Shown piece by piece: positions 24,501-38,400 of a stretch of DNA of 64,000 bases. The stretch is from positions 1 to 64,000 of the forward strand of contig JASANG010003793.1 in the NCBI GenBank assembly GCA_030248215.1, written 5' to 3'. Made by a program: the position numbers and the translations under genes. Each line of letters opens with the position of its first letter. The first letter of the stretch is position 1. Source of the DNA: Enoplolaimus lenunculus (taxonomy: Eukaryota; Nematoda; Enoplea; Enoplida; Thoracostomopsidae). The notes under the pieces are model-generated. The model was not told the origin of the DNA, did no database searches, and saw only the letters and a list, made by a program, of their open reading frames with translations.

Positions 24501-27500
24501 CACTTTTATACGCACTGCCAATCGGGCCCGTGTTACTTTAACGGGCGTCCAGCTTTCTGGTGGATCTATAAAAGAGTAGATTTAGATTCTAGATTACATT
24601 TTTTGTGTAGGCTTAGGCTTAGGCTTAGGCTTAGGAACACATTTTTGCAAGGCTTATGCTTAGGCTTAGGCTTAGGCTTCGCGGCCGAGGGGATATAGTA
24701 AAGGTAGATTAAAGGGTTTGGAAATTTTGGAAATGTTATAGATGGAGTTTTTTTTCGGTGTTGTATAATTGGAACCGTCATAGCAGCACTTTTATACGCA
24801 CTGCCAATCGGGCCCGTGTTACTTACTTCGCTCACTAGAGCGACTCGCGCCATTTTTCACGCTACCATGTGCGAGCTAAGCTGCTTGGTGTATCTTCTCT
24901 ATTTCTGCTTTTTCCCAAAAGGCCCCTTTTCCCTCCCTTAAAAAGATAATTCTAAATTTTAAATTCCGGACTAAAAACAATTCTTACGATTTTTTCTCAC
25001 TTCCTTCTTATATACCTCCTACTACACCCACAAAATTAGACGGGCGATCCAGCTTTCTGGTGGATCTATCCTTCTCCCTTCACACATCCTCCCTAACACA
25101 AAGATCCCATTTATACACAACCCCCCAAAAAAAAAAGAGTAGTATTTAGATTCTAGATTATTTTTTGTAGGCTTACGGGCCTTAGGCTTAGGCTAAAATA
25201 AATCTTCAATACCCACTCTCAAAAAAAAACTTTATTTGTCTAACACCACGAAACACTTTTTGGAAGGACTCTACATCTATTTTACCTGCACGCAAGGCTT
25301 ATGCTTGATATGGCTTAGGCTTAGGAATACGCTTTATTCAACAAAAGTCACGATGTTTTCTGAAAAAGTTGCCGAACAACTGCGCGCATTAACGTCCCCC
25401 CCTAAAAGTAATATATACTGGCCGCCAATCGGATGCAGGTATTTTGTTGGCAATAACGTTTTTAAACTCATAAAAGAGGAAAGAAAAAATCGAAAAAAGA
25501 TTAAAAAAGCGCGCGAGAGAACCAAAAAAAAAAAAAAAAAGAACCAAAAAACAAAAAAAAACCATTCTACACATAGACCTACAAAAAAAAAATTAAACTA
25601 AGCAAAATTAATTTGTTGAATGCCGCCATCGGATGGCGTGGCGTCGCTCTGCAAGTATGGCAGTAAAGCAATACACGTGTCTCTAAACGCCGACTACAAT
25701 TGGAAAAGCAAAGTTTTGCTTTGCGGAGTCAGTTCTTTCGATCCTAATCCAGACTGTTAATTAATGCCGGTTGTGTTGAAGTCAAGTTGACCTGAATCTT
25801 TTGATTCAATCCGCTTTGTAATCCTGTTGGAATATTGCGAATCTCGCTTGTATAATTTTCCTGAACTTTTTTATAAACATGTTTGTGCCTTGTTGGTGTA
25901 TTAGCGACAGTTCGCATAGAATTTTTTGAAGCCTTCAGGGCACATAATATAGCTTAATAGCGCACAGATTTGAATAGTTTAAGAACGTTTTGGCCCCCCT
26001 TCACAATATATAATGATGACAAAACTCACGGACGACGTACTGTAGTGACCCGAATAAGAGGGAAGGACTGATATTTATTTGGCCTCTCCAGAGGGTACCC
26101 CCCTTGTTATTCGGTTACGGACTGTTATTTATTTCTAACCCACGCTTCGTCACCCTTCGTTACTAATATATATTCGGTACTGCAATTATCCGTTGAATTA
26201 AACGTGTATTTGTCTTGTGTCAATAGCTTGAGCGATAATACAAGGTTAAACTTAGGAATGTACTTTCAAAATTTAAGTACGCTTTAAAGTTTCGAACTCA
26301 AATTATTTGGTCCTGGAGTCGTTTATGCGCTACAATTACAGTTAATTGACATTTATGGACTCTAATTGGGTTTAGGGACTCTATCCGCTTACGGACACTT
26401 ATTAGGGAAACGGACTCCAATTGATTCGGACTCAAAATGGGGACCCCCATCTTATTACCCGTCCCCCTCTTATTCGGGTCAATACAGTAAGCGATGAACC
26501 AAACACAATTTTAATACTAAATCTTAAAACACCTTTGTTAATTTTTTCTCAGTTCGAGGAAGGGCATGGCCGATCTGGTGCTCTATAGATCCGCCAGTAA
26601 ACCCAGGCACCTTAATATAGTTTTGATAAAACCTAATCGGTGTGACGCTCATATTTGTAAAATAGATACAATTTTGTTAAATTTCTCAATGTTGCTTCGA
26701 TAATATTGATTTTGGCCACTGGTATACCTTACACCACAAACTTCAAACAGTCTAATCTGGAGTCCAGTTGGGCTAAAATCTGAAAGGTTCGAAAATTAGG
26801 AAGAGAAGCATTCGAAAGCGTTTATTTTGCGCATTTAATGACTGTTTATAAATACGTTCACTCGATTCAAAAATTGAATTAATTCCAACTTCTTGAGTAA
26901 ATTTTAGAAATTCTGAATTAATTCAAGAAGCACACAGCAACACAGTTTTCGATCGTCCAATCAAAATCACAAGCGCAAAAAATTGAACTTGTAGCATGCA
27001 AGTTGCACGTGCTCGTTTTTGCAGTAAAAACTTGCACGTTTGAATAGGGCTTTTATATTTAAAGATTTGCGAAAAAATAACAAATATTTATGATGGAAAT
27101 GTTCTAAATTACTGCAGGTGGATCAAGTACGGAATCTCAGCAAGACGTAAGAGCCCCATTTGTCTCGAGCGATAAAAGCTTTTGTACTCGAGCACTGACA
27201 GTTTCTAGGCGAAGTTGACACGTAAAGTTGTATCTCAGAGAAGGCGAAAAATATTCTTTCTCAAGTTTCGTCTATAATCATTAAAACGTTACTACGTGCT
27301 GAACGCCATTTTACCTCAAGAAACAGATTTCCTTTATTTTAGGGCCGTATTTACTCTACAGACAAAATTCCGAGGTTCGAATGCTTATTTGAAATTAGAT
27401 TTCCGAAGAAATTGAAAACATACATGCGACGAAAAGTACGCTGTTCTTTTACACCTCCAGTTGGTTTTCGGCTCCCTCGAACACAAACTTGTGCTATTTT

Positions 27501-29359
27501 GTGCTTCCGCCAAGATTCGGTTGTTCCTTTTCGAGGCGTTTTAACCTGGTTACTGGTCATATATGTTTTCAAACCAGAAAATTTATCAACCATGCAAATG
27601 AATATTAGTCATACATGGATGCAACTGAACCGATATGTTAATCCCTTCTTACGGTATGTTTAGTAGACCATGAGCAACTTAGCGCATACTGTGTACACAA
27701 AATTAATCACAATACGCTGCTTTGAACAATTAGTGCGTGTATACGCAGTGCGAAATCTCGGCAAGACGTGAGAGATCCCTTAGACTCCCGGTGTCAAGCT
27801 CCTGCAGCGGTGAAGTTTTAAACACTTACATCCCGACAGAGACGTATTAAATCGCAATGAAATAGAAAGTATTCAAGTGAGAAAGCGTTCAATCTAAATA
27901 AATGATGTTCCGTCTCTGACATGAATCAATTTTAGTTTCCAGTAGTTCCGTCTAATTCATGGCACCAACTTCTACTGATTGTTACTGACTTCTAAAAACG
28001 TACTTAGCTTGCGCTGTACTGTTTTAGCGACATTTTTAGCCGACTAAAAGTTACTGGTTTTTACGACAAAAAATAATGAACCTTGTAAATTAAGAAATTG
28101 CCTAAAGTGAACATTATACACATCGGCCTGCAAAAATGCAACTTTGTAAATATGTGAAGAAGTTTTCAATATGACGTATATATATTTGTATATATTTATA
28201 TATACGTATATGTATATAAACAAAAATATATGTGTATATACATATATATCAGGGTACAACCGGATACTGAAAACTGACGGAGCCAGAGCCGGATAAGCTA
28301 ATATCCGGCCGGAGCCAGAGCCGGATATTTAATTCGCATGTCATGTTCCTTTATAGTTCGTATTCTGGTTTAGTGAACCATATTACTGTTTGAATTAATG
28401 TTTTAGGGCACTAAATATGTTTTTCGTAAATTAATTGCCTATTACTCAAAATATACCACCAGCACATACATTTTCAATTACTTATTTCCATAAATAGCTG
28501 AAATTTAAAACTAAGAACTAAAATAAAGCATAAATTGAGATATATTCGTGTGTATGCATGCAAGTCTAAGTATCTATCCCAATCTAATACTAAACCGGCA
28601 TTCAAATATCAGAACGTAACTCACAATTCGTGCTTTCGTGGCCTATGTTATTCAAAGTGTTTTAGAGACCAAGATTATCGCTTTAACACGGACCATATGC
28701 CATTATTCAATGTTTATGTAAAGATTGCATTCAGTTACAATATTTATTTGGCCTGTCTTACTTTTACGGTCGGTCATCCAGTTTTCTCAAGGTACTATAA
28801 AATAGGGGTGGCTTAGGATTAAGAGTATTGTTTTCACTTTTTAGGCCTATAAAAAGAGTGGGCTCAGGATTAAGGTTACTATTTACGTATTTGCTGAAAA
28901 TGAACATGCAAGGTACACTGCAAACAATGGTGAGTCAAATTGACTCTGTCCGAAATAGGCCAGGCGGAGTCGAACTTTGACTCAGGTTGTGTAGTCAGGA
29001 AAAGCCTATTTCGGAGAGAGTCAATTTGACTCACCATTTTTTGCAGTGTATGAAACTGAACTTTTGACAGGCCATGTTTTTTATTCTACAGGTACCTCAC
29101 CTTCAACGAATTTTGCGTTGCAAAAAAGTCTTACTATAATCATAACGATATGGAAATGCAACACACACATATAATTGAACAATGCGTTAAGTATTAATGA
29201 ATTCGGTGCGATTATTGAAAGTGCATCATCATAAAATCGTTAATGCACCATGTGCAATACCTTGATTGGAACTACTACAGCCGGATGCCGATTTTTTGCC
29301 AGAGCCGAATATCCGGTTGCACTCTGATATATATATTTATAATATATATAAATATATAT

Positions 29360-29446
<87 letters not shown>

Positions 29447-32400
29447 CGGCACATTTTATTCTCAAATAAAGAATTTGGTTCAAAACGCAAAATCTGACAT
29501 AAAAAGTAATTTTGAATATTTATATTTACGAGAAAAACGTAATAATTAGCATAAACCAAGCTTATAAGCCTGCCCGATTTGAAGAGGAAAATTGTTATGA
29601 TACACGCAAGCCTATCATACCTGCCGCTCATTGCGTGCATACAACGCTTCTCAGTGGCGTAGCGAAGATTTTATTTCCGATGGGTTTAACTTGAGCTAAC
29701 ATTTTTTAAAGAACGCTTGAAGCGAGCGAGAAAATATATTTTCGTTCTCTAAGATCCTACAGGAAAACTTATCATGAACGTTGTCTTTTTGTTGTCTCTA
29801 CAAAAATTTCGGCAGATATATCATCCCTATTGTCCCTCTGTAGCCGCTTCAGTGTTCTTATAAATGCGTATTCCCAATTATGATTGATCTGTTGCTTAAT
29901 CTGGATTTTGCATCGACATATGCGTATCGTTTTCGTTATGAGAACTGTTTCCTCATTAGCGGATCTAAAAACACCATGGCGAACAAGTAGCGGGACATCG
30001 GTAATATTAAAATTATTTCAAAAATACACAAAACCCGGCAACGTGTCACTAAAATTGACAAATGAATAGCAGGGGTCTCTTTCATGCTTAGAGACAAATG
30101 AGTAGCAGGGGTCTCTTTCATGCTTAGAGACAAATGAATAGCAGTGGTTTCTTTCATGCTTAGCTTAGTAACATTTTGTGAAAACTTCTGCGTTAGCTTC
30201 CTTTCTTCCAACTGCCAGGGGCGTATATAGTGGGAAGAGCTATAGAAAGGATGTATTCGTTCCCGAAAGTATTTGAGAGAAGAAATAAGTGCTTTTTACA
30301 GGCTTTAGAATATCCTTCATGATCGTAGAAGTGAAGGAAATTTTCTTTTTTACATGAAGCTATACCGTGCAAACTAAAATTGAACATCCTTGTCCAGAGC
30401 AGAGTGGGACATTTACCCGCGGGTACCCGCGTTAACCACGCGCTGTTTGAAAGAAGAGCATCTTCAATTTTAGTTTGCACAGTATAGCTTCATGTAAGAA
30501 AAAAAGATTTCAGGCACGGATGTACTCGCGGGTGAAGATTTTTATCACGCGGGTAAAAAATTCACAGTTTTTACATGCGGCAAACTTTGTCTGTGCTTGA
30601 TTTAGCTGGGTTTGAAATTTTGTTATTTCTAGTAAAATTTCATTTGTAACATTCATTGAAGCTATATCGCAAAACTTCATTAAAGTGTGAATCACTAGCG
30701 ATCTTTAAAATACTGGTTTGACTTCAAGCGCGGGTAAAAAAGGGGTCGTGGGTAGATCTTATTTGCACGGAATACCCGTGGCTAAATTATTCTGGTTTGC
30801 GTGGGTACAGCGTTGGTTGGGTAAAAAAGTCCTTAACCACTTTACACTCTGGTCCGAAGGGTACGACAGGTAGACATGGACGTGGCGATAAATACACCTT
30901 CTGTATTAGGTACGGTCGAAATAAATTTATTGCACGCTACACTTTGTAGTAAGTCTTTTCACAGTCTCGTAACCAAATCTTGGCTTCGTCCCTGTGACCT
31001 GCAAACCAGCAGGGCGTAATAAACCTTAGCAAGAAAATGATTGTCATCCATACACACCCAAACCAGATTTCGGAGCCGAAATTGAACTCTGTACAGTTTG
31101 GCAAAACCAGATTTGCCAGATATTACAGCATACTGCTTGAGAACAGACGAACAGCCACGATTTCATCTCGGGTTGGAGTAATATTGTCTGCAATTAATTT
31201 GCGAGCAACGCTTGCAAGAGAGAAAATTGTTTGATCTCCGCAAACAAATCAGACATCATAAGTTAATTAACGGCAGTCTGCGTACAAATTGAAATTTTAC
31301 AGGTCTTATGTGTTAAATTAAAAAGTTATTCAATACAATTTTTAAATCAGAAGAAACTTGTGTAAAATCAGGAGAATATGACGTAAAATTAGAAGAAAAT
31401 GGCGTAAAATAAGGAGAAAATGGCGTTAAATCAGGAGAATATGGCGTAAAATCAAGACAAAACGGCGTAAATTAGGAGAATATGGTGTAAAACCAAGAGA
31501 ATGCGGCGTAAGTTTAGAAGAAAATGACGTAAAATTAGGAGAACATGGCGAAAAATCAGAAGAATATGGCGTAAAATCTGAAAAATATTGTGTAAAATCA
31601 GCAGAAAATGGCGTAAAATATGGAGAAAACGTTGTAAAATCAGGAGAATATGGCGTAAAATCAGGAGAAAATGGCGTAAAGTCAGGAGAAAATACCGTAA
31701 AATCAGGAGGATAAGGTGTAAAATCAGGAGAACATGAGGTAAAATCAGGTGAAGAGAAAATGGCGTAAAATTAGGAGAATATGGTGTAAAACCAGGAGGA
31801 TATAGCGTAAAATCATGAGAAAATAGCGTAAAATTAAGAGAATATGGCGAAAACTGGTCAACTTAGAAAATAGAATACTCAGGCTTACAGTAGGCTAGCC
31901 CATATAATTAACATAGACCTTCAGGAGAAACAAGGCAATCTAAATAGCAACTGCCTTAAAATAAATAAGTTTCAAAATAACTTTTCACTAATTGGTTGCA
32001 TTTTAAGTGTAGAATTTTGACTAAAAATTTAAAGAAAATGACGAGATTCACTACTATATTTTAATAAAATCACAAATTCCTAACTCTTAATTAGTTAAAT
32101 TAACGGTAGAAAATTCTCGTGAAATAAATGTCATTTCTAAGACGGTCAGTGCATGTATTATATACAGTAACATAAAATAATACATAAATTAATTTTATTT
32201 TGTAGGTTTCAATTAAAAATTCAACGATTGGCATAGAAATTAATAGATGCGAAAATATTTCGTTACGAAATTTGGCCGTAACTTTGCAATAATATAATTA
32301 TTAAACCTCATTAAACTGTTAGAGTGGAAATCCTTGCAAAACTTTAACTATACGGCTACGTTTTGCCTTTAGTTATAAATCGGCTTAACTCAGAGTCTAC

Positions 32401-35400
32401 GTATATAAGACGTTGCCTACAGCGGCCCATGTAAAGATCAGGGGCGGCAAGTTTTGCTGTGGGACTACAACAGAGTAAAGCTTAAGCTTTAGACTATATT
32501 TTTTGTTTGGTTTAGGCTTTGGCTTAGGCTTAGGAATATACTTATAATACTGTTCCGCCCCTGTTGTTTACATTGGCCCCTACAACAGACGATGTATTTT
32601 ATCAAACGTAAAAACTGACTTTGACGGGATCAACTTACGATAGTACTGTCTTAAGAAAAATAAAAATTGTATCTTATCGAAGAGAGCTTTGTGAACTGAG
32701 TCAAATGATGCTAATTTTTGGCACATTAAACAACATTTTTGGCATAATTGTAAACAATGTTTTTTCATTTACACATTACCGCATAGAGTATACTATGAGC
32801 AAATAAACCGCAATTGTGTACGCGAAACAAAACACACCATACACAGTGTTTATAATAAACAAAATCTCCACAATACAGTAATGACCCGAATAACACAGGG
32901 GGGACTGATATTTATTTGGCTTCTCCAAAGGGAACCCCGCCTTGCTATTCGGTTACGGACTGTTATTTATTTTCAACCAGCACTCTGCCACCCTTCCTTA
33001 CTCATATATATCCAGTATTGCAACTATCCGTTGAATTAAACGTTTTTTTGCATTGCATCAAAAGCTTGAGCGGTAATGTAACAGCCCTCTGCCACCCTTC
33101 CTTACTCATATATATCCAGTATTGCAACTATCCGTTGAATTAAACGTTTTTTTGCATTGCATCAAAAGCTTGAGCGGTAATGTAAGGTTATACTTTGGAA
33201 TGTTACTTTCAAAACTTAAGTACGCTTTAAAGTTTCGAACTCAAGTTTATTTGGTCCTCTAGTCATTTGTACCCTATAATTAGGGATAATTGACATTTAT
33301 GGACTCTAATTAGGGTTTACGGACTCTATCCGCTTACGGACTCTTATAGGGATACAGACTCGTATTGATTGGGACACAAAATGGGGACCCCCTCAGATTA
33401 CCCCCCTCTTATACGTGTCACTACAGTACGTTAGGCTGCCGTTCAGCTCGTTGAGTGCGAAACAAAAATATAATTGATGTTTTTAGTAAATTTCGAATTT
33501 GGGTGCGAATAATCAAAGGCGGTGATGAGAAGGTTGTGTAAAATAATTTAAATGCAAACCATGAGCTTCGATAACCTTTCAAATTGTGCCAGTATTGATA
33601 CTGGTGGCAATGGAAGAAATATTTCAAAACGACCTCGTTGGCATTAGGCGTTCACTTGCGCTAAAGTTTATTCTGTTGAAGCTAATGCCTAAAATTTTCA
33701 CTTGGACACTCTATTACGTTTAGATTTTTCGCGGACCTTGTTCTATGATGCACGAGCCAGTCTTTTACTCGATGTCATGGCTGAACCGACGTTAAAATCG
33801 GCCCTGGCAATTTGATGAAAGCGCACTCACCAGTGACTGACTGCACAGAAAAAAAAGTTACATAACCAAATAATATACATTTTGTTAAGTGACACAGATA
33901 AATTAAATGTTTAAATTTCATGTGAATCCTTCAGAAAGAAGCCGCCGAAGTATAAAAAAACATTTCGTAACTGTTGACTTTGAATTAGGCGCCGTTCACA
34001 ATATAATATTTGGTCTGGCCGCAAAATGTGTCCTAACCCAGGGTTAACGAGTGGTCGCTAATCGTACTTCAACAAACATTTTCCGTTGACCCTACACCTC
34101 AAAGAGTGGTTTGTGACACTCGTTGCGTTAGGTCAACATTTTGTTTTTACAACCCCTGTAGTCAGGCGTTGGCGCCTACCTCAAAACAAAATTTCTGTTC
34201 ACCCTACCTCAACGTGTGACACAGAGCAATTTGTGACACACATTGAGGTAGGATCAACGCGAAATTTTACGCTTAAGTTTTTTCGATATAGTAATTTTTC
34301 TTATACGTCATTAAAAGTTATTATTCAGCACAAATGTATATCGAAACGCGCGGCATGGAAACTACGGTTCCTTCCACTAAGTTCGGATTTAGTTCAGTAA
34401 CGAAGATATTGTGCTGTATATTGTGACAGCGTTAATAGCAACTACAGTTAAATCTTAGAGTAATTTGGTCGTTTATTCCTGTAGAGGCTCCAGTCATGCC
34501 AAAGTTTCTCAGTGCAGTGCTGATTAGGAATATGTATATAAAATATAAGCTTTCAAGAACGTAGCCCCGTAGCGAAGGGTTTTTCAAATATCAACGTTTC
34601 CGAGACTGACATTTTTGTACACGGGTGTGTTTAAAGACTCGGGTTCCAGTGGGCAATACAAGAAACTTCGGTTGAAATTTTTTATTGAACGTACCATACA
34701 TTCTTTCCAAAATCCTGACTACGCCCGTGTAAGCTTTCATATTACAGGTTAAGCTTTAATACTGACGTTGAAGTGAAATCTTAAATTCTGTTTCTGTCAG
34801 AATTAATGGTGTTTTTCAAACGTTATCCATAGCAATCGAGATTAATTTGTTTTTGATTAACATATATTATTATATTGAATGTTAAACTTTGAAATAATAA
34901 TTTAAAATGCACTTGAATATTTAATACTGCACAAAGGCGGATCTAAAGGGGCACCTACGCCATGACACCAAAACAGTAAAAAAACAGGATCGCAACCAAA
35001 CATTTATTCTGAAAATTAGTTCTAAAATTGTGTTGGACTTAACTCTGGAACCGCTCGCAGGAATTTTTAGGTATTTGTTGCTTAACTATTGATGAGATAT
35101 GCTGACGTCAACATTGACATTATATAGTTTAAACTCGACGATTCAACAACAGTTTTGTTATATTTTGGTGTTTTGAGTATTTTGTTAAATCACGTTGGTC
35201 ATGAAAGGATTTAGCTTTATTCAGCACCGCCATAGCGAAAAACAATGACGAGAACGAGAGCACTTTTCATAGGCTTTCAAAAATCTCAACTGCCCTGTAG
35301 ATTTTATAATTATTTTCTCATGCACACTACGCTTGCTCACAAACAAAAGTTTTTATACTGTAGTGACCCGAATAATAGGGGGACTAATATTTATTTGACC

Positions 35401-38400
35401 TCTCCAGAGGGTACCCCCTCTTGTTATTCGGTTACGGTCTATTACTTATTTTCAACCCGCGCTCCGCTGCTCTTCCTTTATTGATATATCCGGTACTGCA
35501 TTATCCGTTGAATTAAACGTTTATTTGTCTTGTGTCAATAGCTTGAGCGATAATACAATGTTATACTTAGGAGTGTACTTTCAAAATTTAAGTACGCTTA
35601 AAGTTTCGAACTTAAATTCCTTGGTCTTGGAGTCATTTATGCACTACAATTAGGGTTAATTGACATTTATGGACTCTAATTATGGTTTAGGGACTCTATC
35701 CGCTTACGGACTCTTAAAAGGGATACCGACTCCAATTGATTCGGACTCAAAATGGGGACTCCCCCACTTATTACCCCTACCCCCCTTATTCGGGTCAATA
35801 CAGTACGCTTCTGAAATCAGATGTGAAGCTATTGCTCAAGCATTGACTAGGTGGCCAATGTTAAATATTTCGTCTTTCCGTCTACGCGAAACACCGTTGC
35901 ATCCAAGATTTCTTGGCGACGGCCGGGGGAGTCGAAGTTGATCGAGGACCTCCATCACGACGACTGTTTTGTGAAAATAACAATTTCACCTGGAGTGGCT
36001 AAAACTGGGTCGTTTCAAGAAGATGTAATTTTAGCCAAAATCTTATGCGAGTGAGCGTACTGAGCGAGAATTTCTGACGACCATGCGCGAGCTGGTTATT
36101 CAAACGCTTCTACAAGTCTCTGCGGTAGAAAAATTGATACCTGAAGCCTGAGATAACTTTAACCTAATCACAATACAAATTTTTAAGTTATCGCGGCAGG
36201 GGTCGATGGATCTGATCCCCAGATTTACAATAGATCCAGCCTTGAAGCCAAAACCTTTCGGTCTCTCTCTGGCACCATAGTAGGCAGTCCACTAATTAAC
36301 ATTTGCCGAACAGGTGATGAACGTGACACTGAACAAAATGTTAACAGCGAGACATGTATTACAATTGCCGGATAGAGCTAAACACACAGTATAATTAATG
36401 TTGATGATGTGTACATAGCTAACGACTAAGACACTCTAATGCTATTAGTAAAACCTAACTATGTTAGCCTATTCACTATAACTAATTTTTCCAGCAGCCT
36501 CAGGTACCTAAATTAGGTTATCCCGGATGTGTAAACTACAAAAAAACACGATTAATCACATAGCTAATAACGAAAACTGTACGCGCTTTCACACGGTATA
36601 GCAGTTTTTCTGTAAGTTGAAATAGATAAAATGACTGACACCAGTTTTGTTCACAGTTGATTCGGGCCCGTAGCCAAGGGAGGTCATGGGGGCGATCACT
36701 ACCCCATGAAAAATTTTGGCCCACCTTAGAAAATAGTCAAACTTGCTTGTACGTTAATGACAACCCTTGAATGCCCCTCCTGAAAAATTTCCAGCCTCCC
36801 TAGCAAGGTGCCCTCCGGAAAATTTTTTAGCCCCCCTAGCAAGGTGAGCTGGCTAGAGGCCTGAGTTGATTGCGGCCTTGATACACAATCAGACCACTGA
36901 TGTGGTTCACGCTTGTACCTAGTTCATTTTTCAAGATATATTTGCGTTACCCCGCTTATTTTGCTAACAAATGCGGTCAAAGATGTGTTAAGCATTCAAT
37001 ACCAGCATGGACTATCTCTCACACAAAACGTGTAACTGGGTCCGTTTAATGTAGATCAGAATGTACCCAACACGCGTTGCGTTTTGACTGCCCCGTTCCA
37101 TTTCTGGAGAGTAAACTTTTTGCAAGATTTTAAAATTTATGGCATTTTACACTACATCAAGAGTTTTTAAAGCGAATGGATTTTTTTCAAACAGAGACAA
37201 AAGTGCAACGCGTGCTGATACAATTTGTACCACGCGATTTTTGTATACTTTTGTTGGCTTATGTAAAGATCAAGGACGGAACGTTTGCATACGTTTAGGC
37301 ATAGACTTAGGTATATGTTCATACTTGCGATTAGGCTTAGGCTTAGGCATAGACCTAGGAATATGCTTATAACTACTCTTACGGCCCTGTTCTATACAGT
37401 GGCCCTCTTGCCTAGACCAATGACTCAAAAGGCAAGTATGTCGCACGGCACGACGTATTACTGCCATCCTGCCATCCCATTGTTGTCACTGCTGCAAAGC
37501 ATTTGATTGAAAAATTAATGAATAATTTGTGCTACTACACACTTGACACTTCAAAAATTGACACCGTACAATATGAGAGTTGTACAAATTCAACAAATAC
37601 CTTAAAATATATTCACACAATTTGAGCCCATTTTCTAAAATACATATAGCATCAATCACCAGGTAATACTAATAATGCTTGCTAAATTAAAGCCACACCT
37701 TCGATATGTGGTGCATGTCTGCTTAATCTCTCCAACTTGTGAGCAGAGATCGAGATGCGTTGCTACAGTTGACTATTTTAAAAACGTGTTAATAACTGAC
37801 AATAGGTGCTCTACATACAGCGGAGAATACAATTCCTCGTTTTGAACAATAACAAAGCCGAGTGAAAAAAATTACCGTTACAATCAGGCAAATTTCTACC
37901 TTAATATCTGGTAAACACGGTTCAAACCGAAATTTTCTAAATATAAATTTATGCACAACGATAGGCGCAAGAAGATGGGTTCTATTCCAAAACGTAATAT
38001 ATATTATATATTGTCATACATCTACTATATATAAATATATCTATATACATATATATATAATCTATTTCATAAATTTCGAATACAAAACAGCCGTCCGTGT
38101 TTCGAGGATTCTGGGAGGGCGTGCTCCATGTACGGAGTTACCAATCGCCATCGAATTTTTTATGTAATCAAAAGGACGAGGATTCTGGGAGGGCCTGCTC
38201 CATGTACGGAGTTACCAATCGCCATCGAATTTTTTATGTAATCAAAAGGACGAGGATTCTGGGAGGGCCTGCTCCATGTACGGAGTTACCAATCGCCATC
38301 GAATTTTTTATGTAATCAAAAGGACGAGGATTCTGGGAGGGCCTGCTCCATGTACGGAGTTACCAATCGCCATCGAATTTTTTATGTAATCAAAAGGACG

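Noticed and set aside
24566-24853. Lys-Pro repeat protein
   Set aside because: Translation of a TTAGGC array in the family A cluster.
25236-25601. Lysine-rich 121-residue protein
   Set aside because: Its second half is an A-rich tract and its first half is MITE sequence.
29243-29497. Tyr-Ile repeat proteins
   Set aside because: Direct translation of a TA microsatellite.
34203-34252. let-7 microRNA gene
   Set aside because: TGAGGTAG lies on the 3' arm and is followed by GATCAACG, not the let-7 continuation. A sister hairpin nearby indicates a repeat.
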